DNA of 10,480 bases from contig DIFG01000047.1 in NCBI GenBank assembly GCA_002419025.1, forward strand, positions 1 through 10,480, in the 5' to 3' direction. The notes under the pieces were generated by a model. That model had not been told where the DNA came from. It did no database searches and saw only the letters and a program-made list of their open reading frames with translations. Origin of the DNA: Deltaproteobacteria bacterium UBA5754 (GTDB lineage: Bacteria; Desulfobacterota; Dissulfuribacteria; Dissulfuribacterales; UBA5754). Shown piece by piece: positions 1-5,316 of this stretch. Position 1 is the stretch's first letter, and each line of letters begins with the position of its first letter. Made by a program: the position numbers and the translations under genes.

Positions 1-45
1 CACAAAACGTCGAGGAGCCAAAAATAGTCCTTTCAATCAGCCCGG

Positions 46-74
46 TTGACGAAAAAGAAGCTCGGCCATAAATT
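46..74 (+). promoter_or_regulatory. Candidate sigma70 promoter of the phasin-like/ABC1 kinase operon
   Basis: TTGACG (46-51) and TAAATT (69-74) are separated by 17 bases and match the -35 and -10 consensus at 5/6 and 4/6 positions. Transcription would start near base 81, giving a leader of about 30 bases. The match is by eye; the first 45 bases of the window show nothing else recognisable. Confidence 0.45.
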
Positions 75-82
75 TCGTTGTA

Positions 83-104
83 ACGGCATTTCGCCGTCAG
101 GAGG
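83..104 (+). promoter_or_regulatory. Leader hairpin and Shine-Dalgarno of the phasin-like gene
   Basis: ACGGC (83-87) and GCCGT (93-97) form a 5-bp stem with a 5-base loop. A strong AGGAGG (99-104) follows one base later and lies 6 bases before the ATG at 111. The SD fixes the start of the gene. The hairpin sits at the predicted 5' end of the mRNA and might stabilise it or modulate ribosome access, but that is inference. Confidence 0.5.
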
Positions 105-110
105 TCATCC

Positions 111-383
111 ATGAAGGTTCAGGATGTGATGTATGTAGGTATCGGGTCCCTTCTCCTCGCCAAGGACCGCTTCGAAAAGGAGCTTGACCGCATCGCCGGC
201 AAGGGCAAGGAAGGCCGGGCCGAGCTGGAAAGGTTCATTGAAAGGGCCAGGGATCGGGCGGAAAAGGAATTTGCGGGCCGTGCGGATGAGTTCCGTACCC
301 GGTTCCGGGATGAGGTCAGCGAGCTCGGTCTTGCCACGAAAAAGGATCTCGAGGATCTGAAGGCGACCCTCAAAGGGGCCTGA
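111..383 (+). CDS. Phasin-like small helical protein
   Basis: A 90-residue protein without signal peptide or cysteines. Residues 1-20 are amphipathic to hydrophobic (MYVGIGSLLLAKD); the rest is densely charged and alternates Lys/Arg with Glu, as expected for a long coiled-coil helix. The C-terminus (LGLATKKDLEDLKATLK) resembles the end of phasin-family/PHA-granule-associated proteins, where a similar ATKxDxxxL pattern is common. Phasins coat polyhydroxyalkanoate granules, but short relatives occur in bacteria without such granules. The stop overlaps the start of the ABC1/UbiB kinase in TGATG, so translation is probably coupled. An accessory role for that kinase, analogous to the small coiled-coil UbiK in ubiquinone synthesis, is a plausible inference and not shown by the sequence. 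The start is fixed by AGGAGG at 99-104. Confidence 0.75.
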   Translation: MKVQDVMYVGIGSLLLAKDRFEKELDRIAGKGKEGRAELERFIERARDRAEKEFAGRADEFRTRFRDEVSELGLATKKDLEDLKATLKGA

Positions 384-1933
384 TGCCCCGGCGCTGGAAC
401 CCTTTTCGGGTCTGGAGGGTCCTTCGCCTCCTTGTCACGGTCTTTCTCCTAATACGCAGGCAAGAGCGTCTCTTTTTCCTGCGTCCCCTTGCACCCGTAC
501 CCTTCAGGGAGGAGATACTTTCCCTGGGAGTGAGCTTCATCAAACTCGCCCAGGTCCTTGCCACCCGTGCAGATTTTTTTACCGAGGACTACCTTCATGA
601 GCTCCGGAAGGTCCATGACGAGCTCCCGCCCATGGACGAGCAGGCCTTGAATGCCTCCATGAAGGCGGCGTTCGGCGAGGCCCCGCCCTTTCGGTCCTTT
701 GAAGAAACGCCCATAGCAAGCGCCACCATCGGCCAGGTCCACCGGGCCTTTCTCGCTGACGGCACAGAGGTCGCCGTAAAGCTCCGGCGTTGGGGGGTGG
801 AAAGGCTTGTCCGGGATGACATCTCCATACTCTCCGCCATCCTCTACTTCTTGCGTCCCTTTCTCACCCGCCAGACGCGAAACTCCATAGACGCGGTCAT
901 CTCCGAGTTCTCGGCCATGATCGTACGGGAGGCGGATCTCCAGATAGAACTCGAGAATCTCAAAAAATTTTGCGAAAGCTATCACTGTGAGGGGATCGCC
1001 TTTCCAGGCTTTTATGAAGAGTACTCCAACTCCCATGTCCTCGTCATGACCTTCGTGCACGGGGTGAGGATCGATGACAGGGAGGCCATAGAACGCCTTG
1101 GGATCTCGGGGGAGGAGATCGTCCGGCGCCTCGTTTTGTTCTACACGGAGCAGATGCTCATACGAGGTTTTTTTCACTCGGACCCCCATCCAGGAAACAT
1201 CCTCGTCCGCGAGGACGGAATCCTGGTCTTTCTTGATTTCGGCATGGTGAAGAGGATCTCGAGCGGGACGAGGATCGCCATGATCGAGATGGCCAAATCC
1301 GCCCACGAACGGGACTATGAAAGATATATCGCTGCTTGCAAGAGGCTCGGCGTGGTCTCGGCCTCGGCCCCGGAGGCGGTCATGTACGAGTTTTCCGAGC
1401 GCATGTTCGACATCTTTTCGAGCAGGCACCTGACCTCTGCATCCATGCAGGCACTCGCCTTCGAGGTCCTTGCATCCATGAGGATCTTCCCCTTCAAGCT
1501 CCCTCCGGACGTGGTCTATGTGACCCGGGCGAGCTCCCTCATAGAGGGACTCGGAACCGTCTATATCGAAAACTTCAACGGGGTGAAGGACATCCTCCCG
1601 ATCCTCGTGGAGAACCTTCCACGGGCCCTTGGGGCCGAGACCAGCCTCGTACACGCTGTCCTCCAGGAGGCCATGGATCTTCCCCTGACGGTCCACCGCG
1701 CAAAGACCCTACTTGCGAATCTGAGCGAGGGAAATCAATACATTCGGATCTCCCCCGAGACCCTGGAGATCGTCTCGGACTGGGTGAGGGCATCTCTCCG
1801 TCCCATGGTGTCCGGGATCCTCCTCATCATGTGCGCCTTTTTTCTCCTCGCCCTCGGGATCCCGTACGGAAAGGCGTGGGCCTCGGCGCTCTTCGTTTTG
1901 GGAGCGGTCCGGGTGCTTTCGGCCACCCGTTGA
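383..1933 (+). CDS. ABC1/UbiB-family atypical protein kinase-like ATPase, membrane anchored
   Basis: A 516-residue ABC1 (AarF/UbiB/COQ8) family protein. Visible landmarks: KLAQ at 54-57 in place of the family's KxGQ; Ala-rich loop IASATIGQVH at 111-120; nucleotide-binding Lys133 in VAVKLRR; ExD...ExxN at 183-192; catalytic HSDPHPGN at 265-272; metal-binding LDFG at 284-287. Two hydrophobic helices close the chain (about 475-491 and 496-512), as in UbiB. Family members are ATPases that support ubiquinone or other prenyl-lipid metabolism at the membrane. No quinone biosynthesis gene lies nearby, so the lipid target is unknown. ATG 383 overlaps the upstream stop by one base (TGATG) with AGGGG 5 bases ahead, implying coupled translation. 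It belongs to the UbiB superfamily but need not be the ubiquinone-pathway orthologue, so I give no symbol. Confidence 0.92.
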   Translation: MPRRWNPFRVWRVLRLLVTVFLLIRRQERLFFLRPLAPVPFREEILSLGVSFIKLAQVLATRADFFTEDYLHELRKVHDELPPMDEQALNASMKAAFGEAPPFRSFEETPIASATIGQVHRAFLADGTEVAVKLRRWGVERLVRDDISILSAILYFLRPFLTRQTRNSIDAVISEFSAMIVREADLQIELENLKKFCESYHCEGIAFPGFYEEYSNSHVLVMTFVHGVRIDDREAIERLGISGEEIVRRLVLFYTEQMLIRGFFHSDPHPGNILVREDGILVFLDFGMVKRISSGTRIAMIEMAKSAHERDYERYIAACKRLGVVSASAPEAVMYEFSERMFDIFSSRHLTSASMQALAFEVLASMRIFPFKLPPDVVYVTRASSLIEGLGTVYIENFNGVKDILPILVENLPRALGAETSLVHAVLQEAMDLPLTVHRAKTLLANLSEGNQYIRISPETLEIVSDWVRASLRPMVSGILLIMCAFFLLALGIPYGKAWASALFVLGAVRVLSATR

Positions 1934-1973
1934 CCGGTCTTGTCGGCCAAGGGCTTTACAAGTGTCCGTTCCC

Positions 1974-2003
1974 AAAAAATCACGCCGGCCCTGGCGTTTT
2001 TTT
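1974..2003. terminator. Bidirectional Rho-independent terminator
   Basis: A-tract (1974-1979), stem ACGCC (1982-1986), 6-base loop, stem GGCGT (1993-1997), then seven T (1997-2003). The A-tract gives a T-tract on the other strand, so the same hairpin can end both the ABC1 kinase transcript and the convergent glycosyltransferase transcript. The stem is only 5 bp but GC-rich, and the A/T tracts could lengthen it. Confidence 0.7.
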
Positions 2004-2088
2004 GCTGTTTCTCCTTACTCTCTTGCCGATCACGAGCAGTGTGGCTCTCGATTCGGGTCGAACGGCCTTTTTTAGGAGGACGGGACGG

Positions 2089-3168
2089 TTATCCGGGCCT
2101 TGGGATGGATGGTGATTGCGTCCTTGTTCGAGGAGAAGATGGATCATAAAATAGCCGATGCCGCTTGTCTGGATCCAATGGGGCGAGGTTTGCAATGAAC
2201 CTCCGGGTGACCGCCTCCCAGGAATGGCGCTCGGCATGGGCCCGGCAGCGCCCCGAAGGTATGGAAAGTGCACATTCGACTGCTCGGGCAAGGTCCTTGT
2301 CCATGCACCCTGCCCCCGAGTCCCCCAATACGGCCTTTGGGCCCTGGGCCGGGTAGGCCGCTACCGGGACGCCGGAAGCGAGGGCCTCGAGCATGACGAG
2401 CCCGAAGGTCTCGGTAAGGCTCGGCATAACAAAGACATCCGCTGCCGCGTAGTACTGTGCGAGCTCCTCTCCGTGCCGTGCCCCCACGAACCGGACATCC
2501 GGGTATGACCTTTTGAGCCTCGGGAGCTGCGGCCCGTCTCCCACCACGTATTTCGTGCCCTTTGACGGAAGGTCGAGAAACGCGGTGATGTTCTTCTCTA
2601 CAGCGACCCTGCCCACGTAGAGCAGGATGGGGCGGGGGGCATCCAGAAAGGCCTTGGTCCTCGGGCGGAAGAGTTCCGTGTCCACACCCCGGCCCCAAAG
2701 GGCGACGTTTCGCATGCCTTGACCCTCAAGCTCCTGGCGAAGGGCCTCTGTCGCCACCATGACCGCTTGGGAAGGGGAGTGGAACCAGCGCAGGAGCGTG
2801 AACGTGAAGGCGGGCGGGATCCTGAACCGGGCATGGATGTAGTCTGGGAATCGGGTCGCGAAAGAGGTGGTAAAGGGGATGCCGGACATGGTGCACACCA
2901 TCCGGGCCGCAAAGCCCAGCGGGCCTTCCGTGGCCAAGTGGACGGCGTCGGGCCGAATCATGGTTATCATCCGATGGACCCGCCGGGGCGAGGCGATGGC
3001 GAGCCGGATCTCGGGGTACGTGGGGCAGGGGAGGCTGGGAAACCCGCCGGGTTCTATGACCCTAACCTCATGCCCCATGCGTTCGAGCTCCCGGATTGTC
3101 GAAGAGAGGGTCCTCACAACGCCGTTCACCTGCGGGGTCCACGCGTCGGTGACGATAAGGATACGCAC
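2089..3168 (-). CDS. GT4-family glycosyltransferase (GT-B fold)
   Basis: A 359-residue glycosyltransferase. The N-terminus (VRILIVTDAWTPQVNGVVRTL) is the acceptor-domain start of the GT4 alpha-mannosyltransferase/SqdX-like group. Further motifs: HLATEGPLGFAAR (77-89), WGRGVDTELF (158-167), GRVAVEKN at 186-193 (nucleotide-sugar loop) and the EX7E pair Glu253/Glu261 in TETFGLVMLE. RHSWEAVTRRF (314-324) marks the end of the conserved fold; about 30 Pro/Arg/Ser-rich residues follow. It probably transfers a hexose from an NDP-sugar to a lipid or glycan acceptor in the cytoplasm; the sugar cannot be read from sequence. Where relatives usually have TSxHTRFP this protein reads TSFATRFP, with Ala104 for His. 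The open frame extends upstream to an ATG at 3258, but the GTG at 3168 aligns with family N-termini and has a good SD. Confidence 0.88.
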   Translation of the reverse strand: MRILIVTDAWTPQVNGVVRTLSSTIRELERMGHEVRVIEPGGFPSLPCPTYPEIRLAIASPRRVHRMITMIRPDAVHLATEGPLGFAARMVCTMSGIPFTTSFATRFPDYIHARFRIPPAFTFTLLRWFHSPSQAVMVATEALRQELEGQGMRNVALWGRGVDTELFRPRTKAFLDAPRPILLYVGRVAVEKNITAFLDLPSKGTKYVVGDGPQLPRLKRSYPDVRFVGARHGEELAQYYAAADVFVMPSLTETFGLVMLEALASGVPVAAYPAQGPKAVLGDSGAGCMDKDLARAVECALSIPSGRCRAHAERHSWEAVTRRFIANLAPLDPDKRHRLFYDPSSPRTRTQSPSIPRPG

Positions 3169-3176
3169 GGGCAAGA

Positions 3177-3181
3177 CTCCC
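3177..3181 (-). promoter_or_regulatory. Shine-Dalgarno that sets the glycosyltransferase start
   Basis: GGGAG on the minus strand lies 8 bases before the GTG at 3168. It supports the internal GTG over the upstream ATG at 3258, which would add 30 residues not seen in this family. Confidence 0.65.
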
Positions 3182-3192
3182 GGGGAAAGGAT

Positions 3193-3216
3193 ATCCGTCC
3201 GTCTCAAGGGACGGAT
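3193..3216. repeat. 8-bp inverted repeat in the glycosyltransferase leader
   Basis: ATCCGTCC (3193-3200) and GGACGGAT (3209-3216) are exact reverse complements around an 8-base loop. The hairpin would sit about 12 bases upstream of the SD on the minus-strand mRNA. It could be an operator or an mRNA leader hairpin; no T-tract accompanies it on either strand. Confidence 0.45.
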
Positions 3217-3295
3217 CGGACACAAGCCTACTATGCATCCGAAAGGCACGGGGAGCAATCACTTGAGCAGTGGGAACGGCCAATCGCCCTATAAA

Positions 3296-3309
3296 TTGAC
3301 CTAAGTCAA
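3296..3309. promoter_or_regulatory. FNR/HcpR/DNR-type palindromic operator
   Basis: TTGACCTAAGTCAA has two perfect 5-base half sites (TTGAC and GTCAA) around CTAA, the same geometry as the FNR site TTGATNNNNATCAA. CRP/FNR relatives that respond to oxygen, NO or nitrosative stress (FNR, DNR, HcpR) use TTGA/TTGAC-type half sites. It lies between the minus-strand glycosyltransferase and the plus-strand octaheme cytochrome. Control of the cytochrome by low oxygen or nitrogen oxides is the attractive reading. A class II arrangement would need a -10 near 3331-3336, where TATGTG is found. Confidence 0.5.
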
Positions 3310-3325
3310 GGACAGATGATACAAA
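3296..3325 (+). promoter_or_regulatory. Candidate promoter for the octaheme cytochrome
   Basis: TTGACC (3296-3301) and TACAAA (3320-3325) are 18 bases apart. The -35 overlaps the FNR-type palindrome, so binding there would repress this start; alternatively the palindrome activates a start near 3343. Either way the mRNA leader would exceed 300 bases and include the inverted-repeat element at 3458-3631. Bases 3326-3451 of that leader contain no gene or riboswitch I can recognise. Confidence 0.4.
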
Positions 3326-3457
3326 CCTTGTATGTGAAGGCTTTGTGGCGGATTCGTCTTGTCCGGACCGAGGAAGGGAGGTGATCGCAGGAGCGAAAGA
3401 GTGAGGCAGGGTGCATCGGTTTTGTCCCGTTGGCCTGTAACCCCGTTTGGTCTTTTC

Positions 3458-3631
3458 CCTGAATCCGTGAGATATGCACTCAACCTTTCGATTTCACAGA
3501 ATAAGCCAGCGGCAGGGGTATTTGTGGAGTGAGGCGCCCATGGACGGGCGCCGTCGGCAAATCCGCCCCCATGGACGGGGGCTATTTGCCGCACGGAACA
3601 AATACCCCTGCCGCTGGCTTACGGATTCAGG
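3458..3631. mobile_element. 174-bp MITE-like element with 34-bp inverted repeats and 6-bp target duplication
   Basis: The right arm (3598-3631) is 34 contiguous bases. Its exact reverse complement is present on the left as two pieces, CCTGAATCCGT (3458-3468) and 23 bases at 3503-3525, split by 34 extra bases (3469-3502). The uninterrupted inner part (3502-3525 with 3598-3621) is a perfect 24-bp inverted repeat. CTTTTC occurs directly before the left end (3452-3457) and directly after the right end (3632-3637), a perfect 6-bp direct repeat expected of a target-site duplication. There is no transposase and no long ORF inside, so it is non-autonomous. The core carries two further hairpins. It interrupts the leader between promoter and SD of the cytochrome gene. 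I cannot assign the parent IS family. A Rho-independent-like reading (long stem followed by CTTTTCTTC) is also possible for RNA made across it. Confidence 0.75.
3533..3591 (+). other. Twin hairpins with AUGGAC hexaloops (possible CsrA/Rsm binding sites)
   Basis: Hairpin A: GGCGCCC (3533-3539), loop ATGGAC (3540-3545), GGGCGCC (3546-3552). Hairpin B: CGGCAAAT (3555-3562) with ATTTGCCG (3584-3591), inner stem GCCCCC/GGGGGC (3565-3570, 3577-3582) and the same loop ATGGAC (3571-3576). The two share CCCATGGACGGG. CATGGACG fits CANGGANG, and a GGA in a hexaloop closed by C-G is the structure CsrA/RsmE dimers recognise. A third GGA lies in the SD (AAAGGAGG, 3641-3648). With the outer 24-bp stem the RNA would be a rod topped by a three-way junction. 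The stems are certain from sequence; CsrA binding is inference. Confidence 0.55.
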
Positions 3632-3652
3632 CTTTTCTTCAAAGGAGGGAAA

Positions 3653-4960
3653 ATGAACAAGGGTATGATCTGTTCTGTTGTCGTTTTATCCGCGTCCATC
3701 TGCCTTTCCGGCATCGCCATGGCGAAGGCTGCGGAAGAGGCCTGTATCACCTGCCACGAGAAGATCGGCCCTGGCCAGGTAGCCGACTGGAGGGTGAGCA
3801 AGCACGCCGGTGCCGATGTCACTTGTTCCGTCTGTCATGGTGAGGCGCACACGAGCGCCACAGATGCGGCAAAGGCGGTCCTTCCGGACGAACACAAGTG
3901 CGGCGAGTGCCACGAGCAGCAGTTCACCCAGTTTTCCAAGGGAAAGCACAATTTCGGCTGGACGTCCCTGAACGCCATTCCAGCCACACATCTCGCGCCC
4001 GACGAACTCATAGAGGGCGGACGGGGCTGCGGCGGATGCCATAACATGGGCATCAAGACAGAGGCCCAGAAGAAGGAACTGCGCGACAAGGGGTACCGCT
4101 TTCAGAACAATTCCTGCGACGAATGCCACACCAGGCACAGCTTTTCAAAAAAGGAGGCCCTGGACCCGCGGGCCTGTCAGCAGTGCCACATGGGCTACGA
4201 TCATCCCCAGTGGGAGATGTGGTCGAGCGCAAAGCACGGCACCCGCTGGTTCGCCAAGGACTCGGGCAATCTTCCCGAAGGCGCTCAGGCTCCCAAGTGC
4301 CAGGACTGCCACATGCAGAACGGGAATCACGAGAACCGGACCGCCTGGGGCTTTCTTGGCGTGAGGCTTCCGCTTCCTGAGGACAAGCAGTGGGCCGCAG
4401 ACCGGGTGACGATCCTGAAGGCCCTCGGGGTCTTGAACCCGGAGACAGGCGCGACCACCCCGGTTTTCGAGGCCGTGAAGGCCGTTGACATGGTTCGGCT
4501 AACCCAGGAGGCCTGGCAGACAGAGCGGGACAAGATGATCAAGACCTGCGCCAGGTGCCACGCGGAGAGCTACGGAAGGACACAGCTCGAGATGGGTGAC
4601 GCCATGATGCAGAAGGCCGACAGGCTCATGGCCGAGGCCATAGAGACCGTGGCCGCCCTTTACAAGGACGGCATCATAAAGAAGCCTGCGGACTATCCCT
4701 TCAATTATCCCTTCCTTCTCACCTTCATGCATACGGGAGGGGCGGAGGGGAACAAAGACCCGAACAGGCTCTCCTACATCGATCAGGTCCTCTGCCAGAT
4801 GTACATGAAGCACCGCATGAGGACCTACCAGGCCTTCTTCCACGTCAATCCCGACTATGCATACTGGTACGGCTGGGAGGAGATGACCAAGGACCTTGGA
4901 GAGATCAAGGAACTCGCCGGGACCATGCGTGCGATTCACGCAAAGACCACGCATAAATGA
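3653..4960 (+). CDS. Secreted octaheme c-type cytochrome, hydroxylamine oxidoreductase-like
   Basis: A 435-residue protein with a Sec signal peptide (hydrophobic 5-23, likely cleavage after MAKA at 26). Eight CXXCH motifs at 31, 58, 83, 126, 155, 175, 216 and 299 bind eight covalent hemes in the periplasm. Number, spacing (seven in the first 220 residues, a long gap, the eighth near 300) and a helical C-terminal third ending in FHVNPDYAYWYGW match the HAO/octaheme family. Members oxidise hydroxylamine or hydrazine, or reduce hydroxylamine or nitrite in anaerobes. No C-terminal membrane anchor is present. The covalent tyrosine of oxidative HAO cannot be placed without alignment. After heme 7 the chain reads NGNHEN where I would expect Asp-His in HAO. 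No electron-transfer partner such as a NapC/NirT-type quinol dehydrogenase is adjacent. AGGAGG (3643-3648) sets the ATG. A reductive role in nitrogen-oxide handling is likely but unproven. Confidence 0.85.
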   Translation: MNKGMICSVVVLSASICLSGIAMAKAAEEACITCHEKIGPGQVADWRVSKHAGADVTCSVCHGEAHTSATDAAKAVLPDEHKCGECHEQQFTQFSKGKHNFGWTSLNAIPATHLAPDELIEGGRGCGGCHNMGIKTEAQKKELRDKGYRFQNNSCDECHTRHSFSKKEALDPRACQQCHMGYDHPQWEMWSSAKHGTRWFAKDSGNLPEGAQAPKCQDCHMQNGNHENRTAWGFLGVRLPLPEDKQWAADRVTILKALGVLNPETGATTPVFEAVKAVDMVRLTQEAWQTERDKMIKTCARCHAESYGRTQLEMGDAMMQKADRLMAEAIETVAALYKDGIIKKPADYPFNYPFLLTFMHTGGAEGNKDPNRLSYIDQVLCQMYMKHRMRTYQAFFHVNPDYAYWYGWEEMTKDLGEIKELAGTMRAIHAKTTHK

Positions 4961-4966
4961 TCAACA

Positions 4967-5008
4967 GTTCGTGATCACCCTGTCTTTCGTGGCGGGGTGA
5001 TCACGAAC
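4967..5008. terminator. Perfect 14-bp stem-loop after the cytochrome gene
   Basis: GTTCGTGATCACCC (4967-4980) and GGGTGATCACGAAC (4995-5008) are exact reverse complements around a 14-base loop, starting 6 bases after the stop. This is the expected place for a terminator, but no T-tract follows (ATTCC). It may be a Rho-independent-like or mRNA-stabilising 3' hairpin, or an operator. Nothing else is recognisable between here and the tRNA promoter. Confidence 0.5.
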
Positions 5009-5078
5009 ATTCCAGTCCGAGTCCCTATCTTTTCTCTCTTCCCAATACCCCGGCGGCATCACGACCCGGGTTTGTTTC

Positions 5079-5107
5079 TTGACAGTGAAAGGGGCTCATG
5101 CTAACGA
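5079..5107 (+). promoter_or_regulatory. Candidate promoter of the tRNA-Lys/tRNA-Glu unit
   Basis: A perfect TTGACA (5079-5084) is followed after 17 bases by the weak -10 TAACGA (5102-5107). The start would be near 5114, about 26 bases before tRNA-Lys. In that leader GGCCC (5127-5131) can pair with GGGCC of the tRNA acceptor strand (5140-5144) until RNase P processing. Confidence 0.45.
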
Positions 5108-5139
5108 TACCCATCCACGGTGGAATGGCCCGCACCGTA

Positions 5140-5214
5140 GGGCCGTTAACTCAGTGGTAGAGTATCTGCCTTTTAAGCAGAGAGTCGCTGGTTCGAATCC
5201 AGCACGGCCCACCA
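5140..5214 (+). tRNA. tRNA-Lys (anticodon UUU), CCA encoded
   Basis: Complete cloverleaf: acceptor GGGCCGT (5140-5146) pairs with ACGGCCC (5204-5210); D stem ACTC/GAGT; anticodon stem TCTGC/GCAGA with loop CTTTTAA and anticodon TTT at 5172-5174; T arm GCTGG-TTCGAAT-CCAGC. The discriminator A5211 is followed by an encoded CCA (5212-5214). It reads AAA and, by wobble, AAG lysine codons. tRNA-Glu follows after two bases, so the two are surely co-transcribed. Confidence 0.97.
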
Positions 5215-5216
5215 GC

Positions 5217-5294
5217 GTCCCCGTCGTCTAGCCCGGTCCAGGACACCGGCCTTTCACGCCGACAACACGGGTTCAAATCCCGTCGGGGACGCCA
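5217..5294 (+). tRNA. tRNA-Glu (anticodon UUC), CCA encoded
   Basis: Acceptor GTCCCCG (5217-5223) pairs with CGGGGAC (5284-5290). The D arm GTCTAGCCCGGTCCAGGAC is of the usual tRNA-Glu type. The anticodon loop CTTTCAC has TTC at 5253-5255, and the T arm is ACGGG-TTCAAAT-CCCGT. Discriminator G5291 is followed by encoded CCA (5292-5294). In the anticodon stem CCGGC/GCCGA the outermost pair is C5246-A5262 (positions 27/43), a mismatch; the other four pairs are intact. It still looks functional. In glutamyl-tRNA reductase organisms this tRNA also feeds heme synthesis. Confidence 0.96.
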
Positions 5295-5316
5295 TCTTTT
5301 CCTGAAACGCCCGGCC

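Noticed and set aside
449..1696. Long minus-strand open frame (415 codons) opposite the ABC1 kinase
   Set aside because: The sense frame carries all ABC1 motifs; the antisense frame is a composition shadow of GC-rich codons with no domain or RBS.
3326..3457. Possible riboswitch in the cytochrome leader (c-di-GMP and SAH types considered because of CGAAAGAGTG and CCGAGGA pieces)
   Set aside because: The fragments lack the conserved core motifs of either class, such as GCAAAGCC in order for c-di-GMP-I, so no call is justified.
3401..3532. 43-residue ORF starting at GTG with AGGAG 7 bases upstream
   Set aside because: It ends inside the inserted element, no protein family is recognisable, and its last third is encoded by the left inverted-repeat arm; the SD-like sequence is probably chance in a purine-rich leader.
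3502..3621. Integron attC or CRISPR-like reading of the palindromic region
   Set aside because: There is no integrase, no attC R-box pattern and no repeat-spacer periodicity; target duplication and terminal inverted repeats fit a MITE better.
3301..3843. Minus-strand ORF at 3301-3594 and plus-strand ORF at 3529-3843 crossing the inverted repeat
   Set aside because: Both are built from palindrome sequence or overlap the start of the cytochrome gene in another frame, and neither has an RBS or a recognisable motif.
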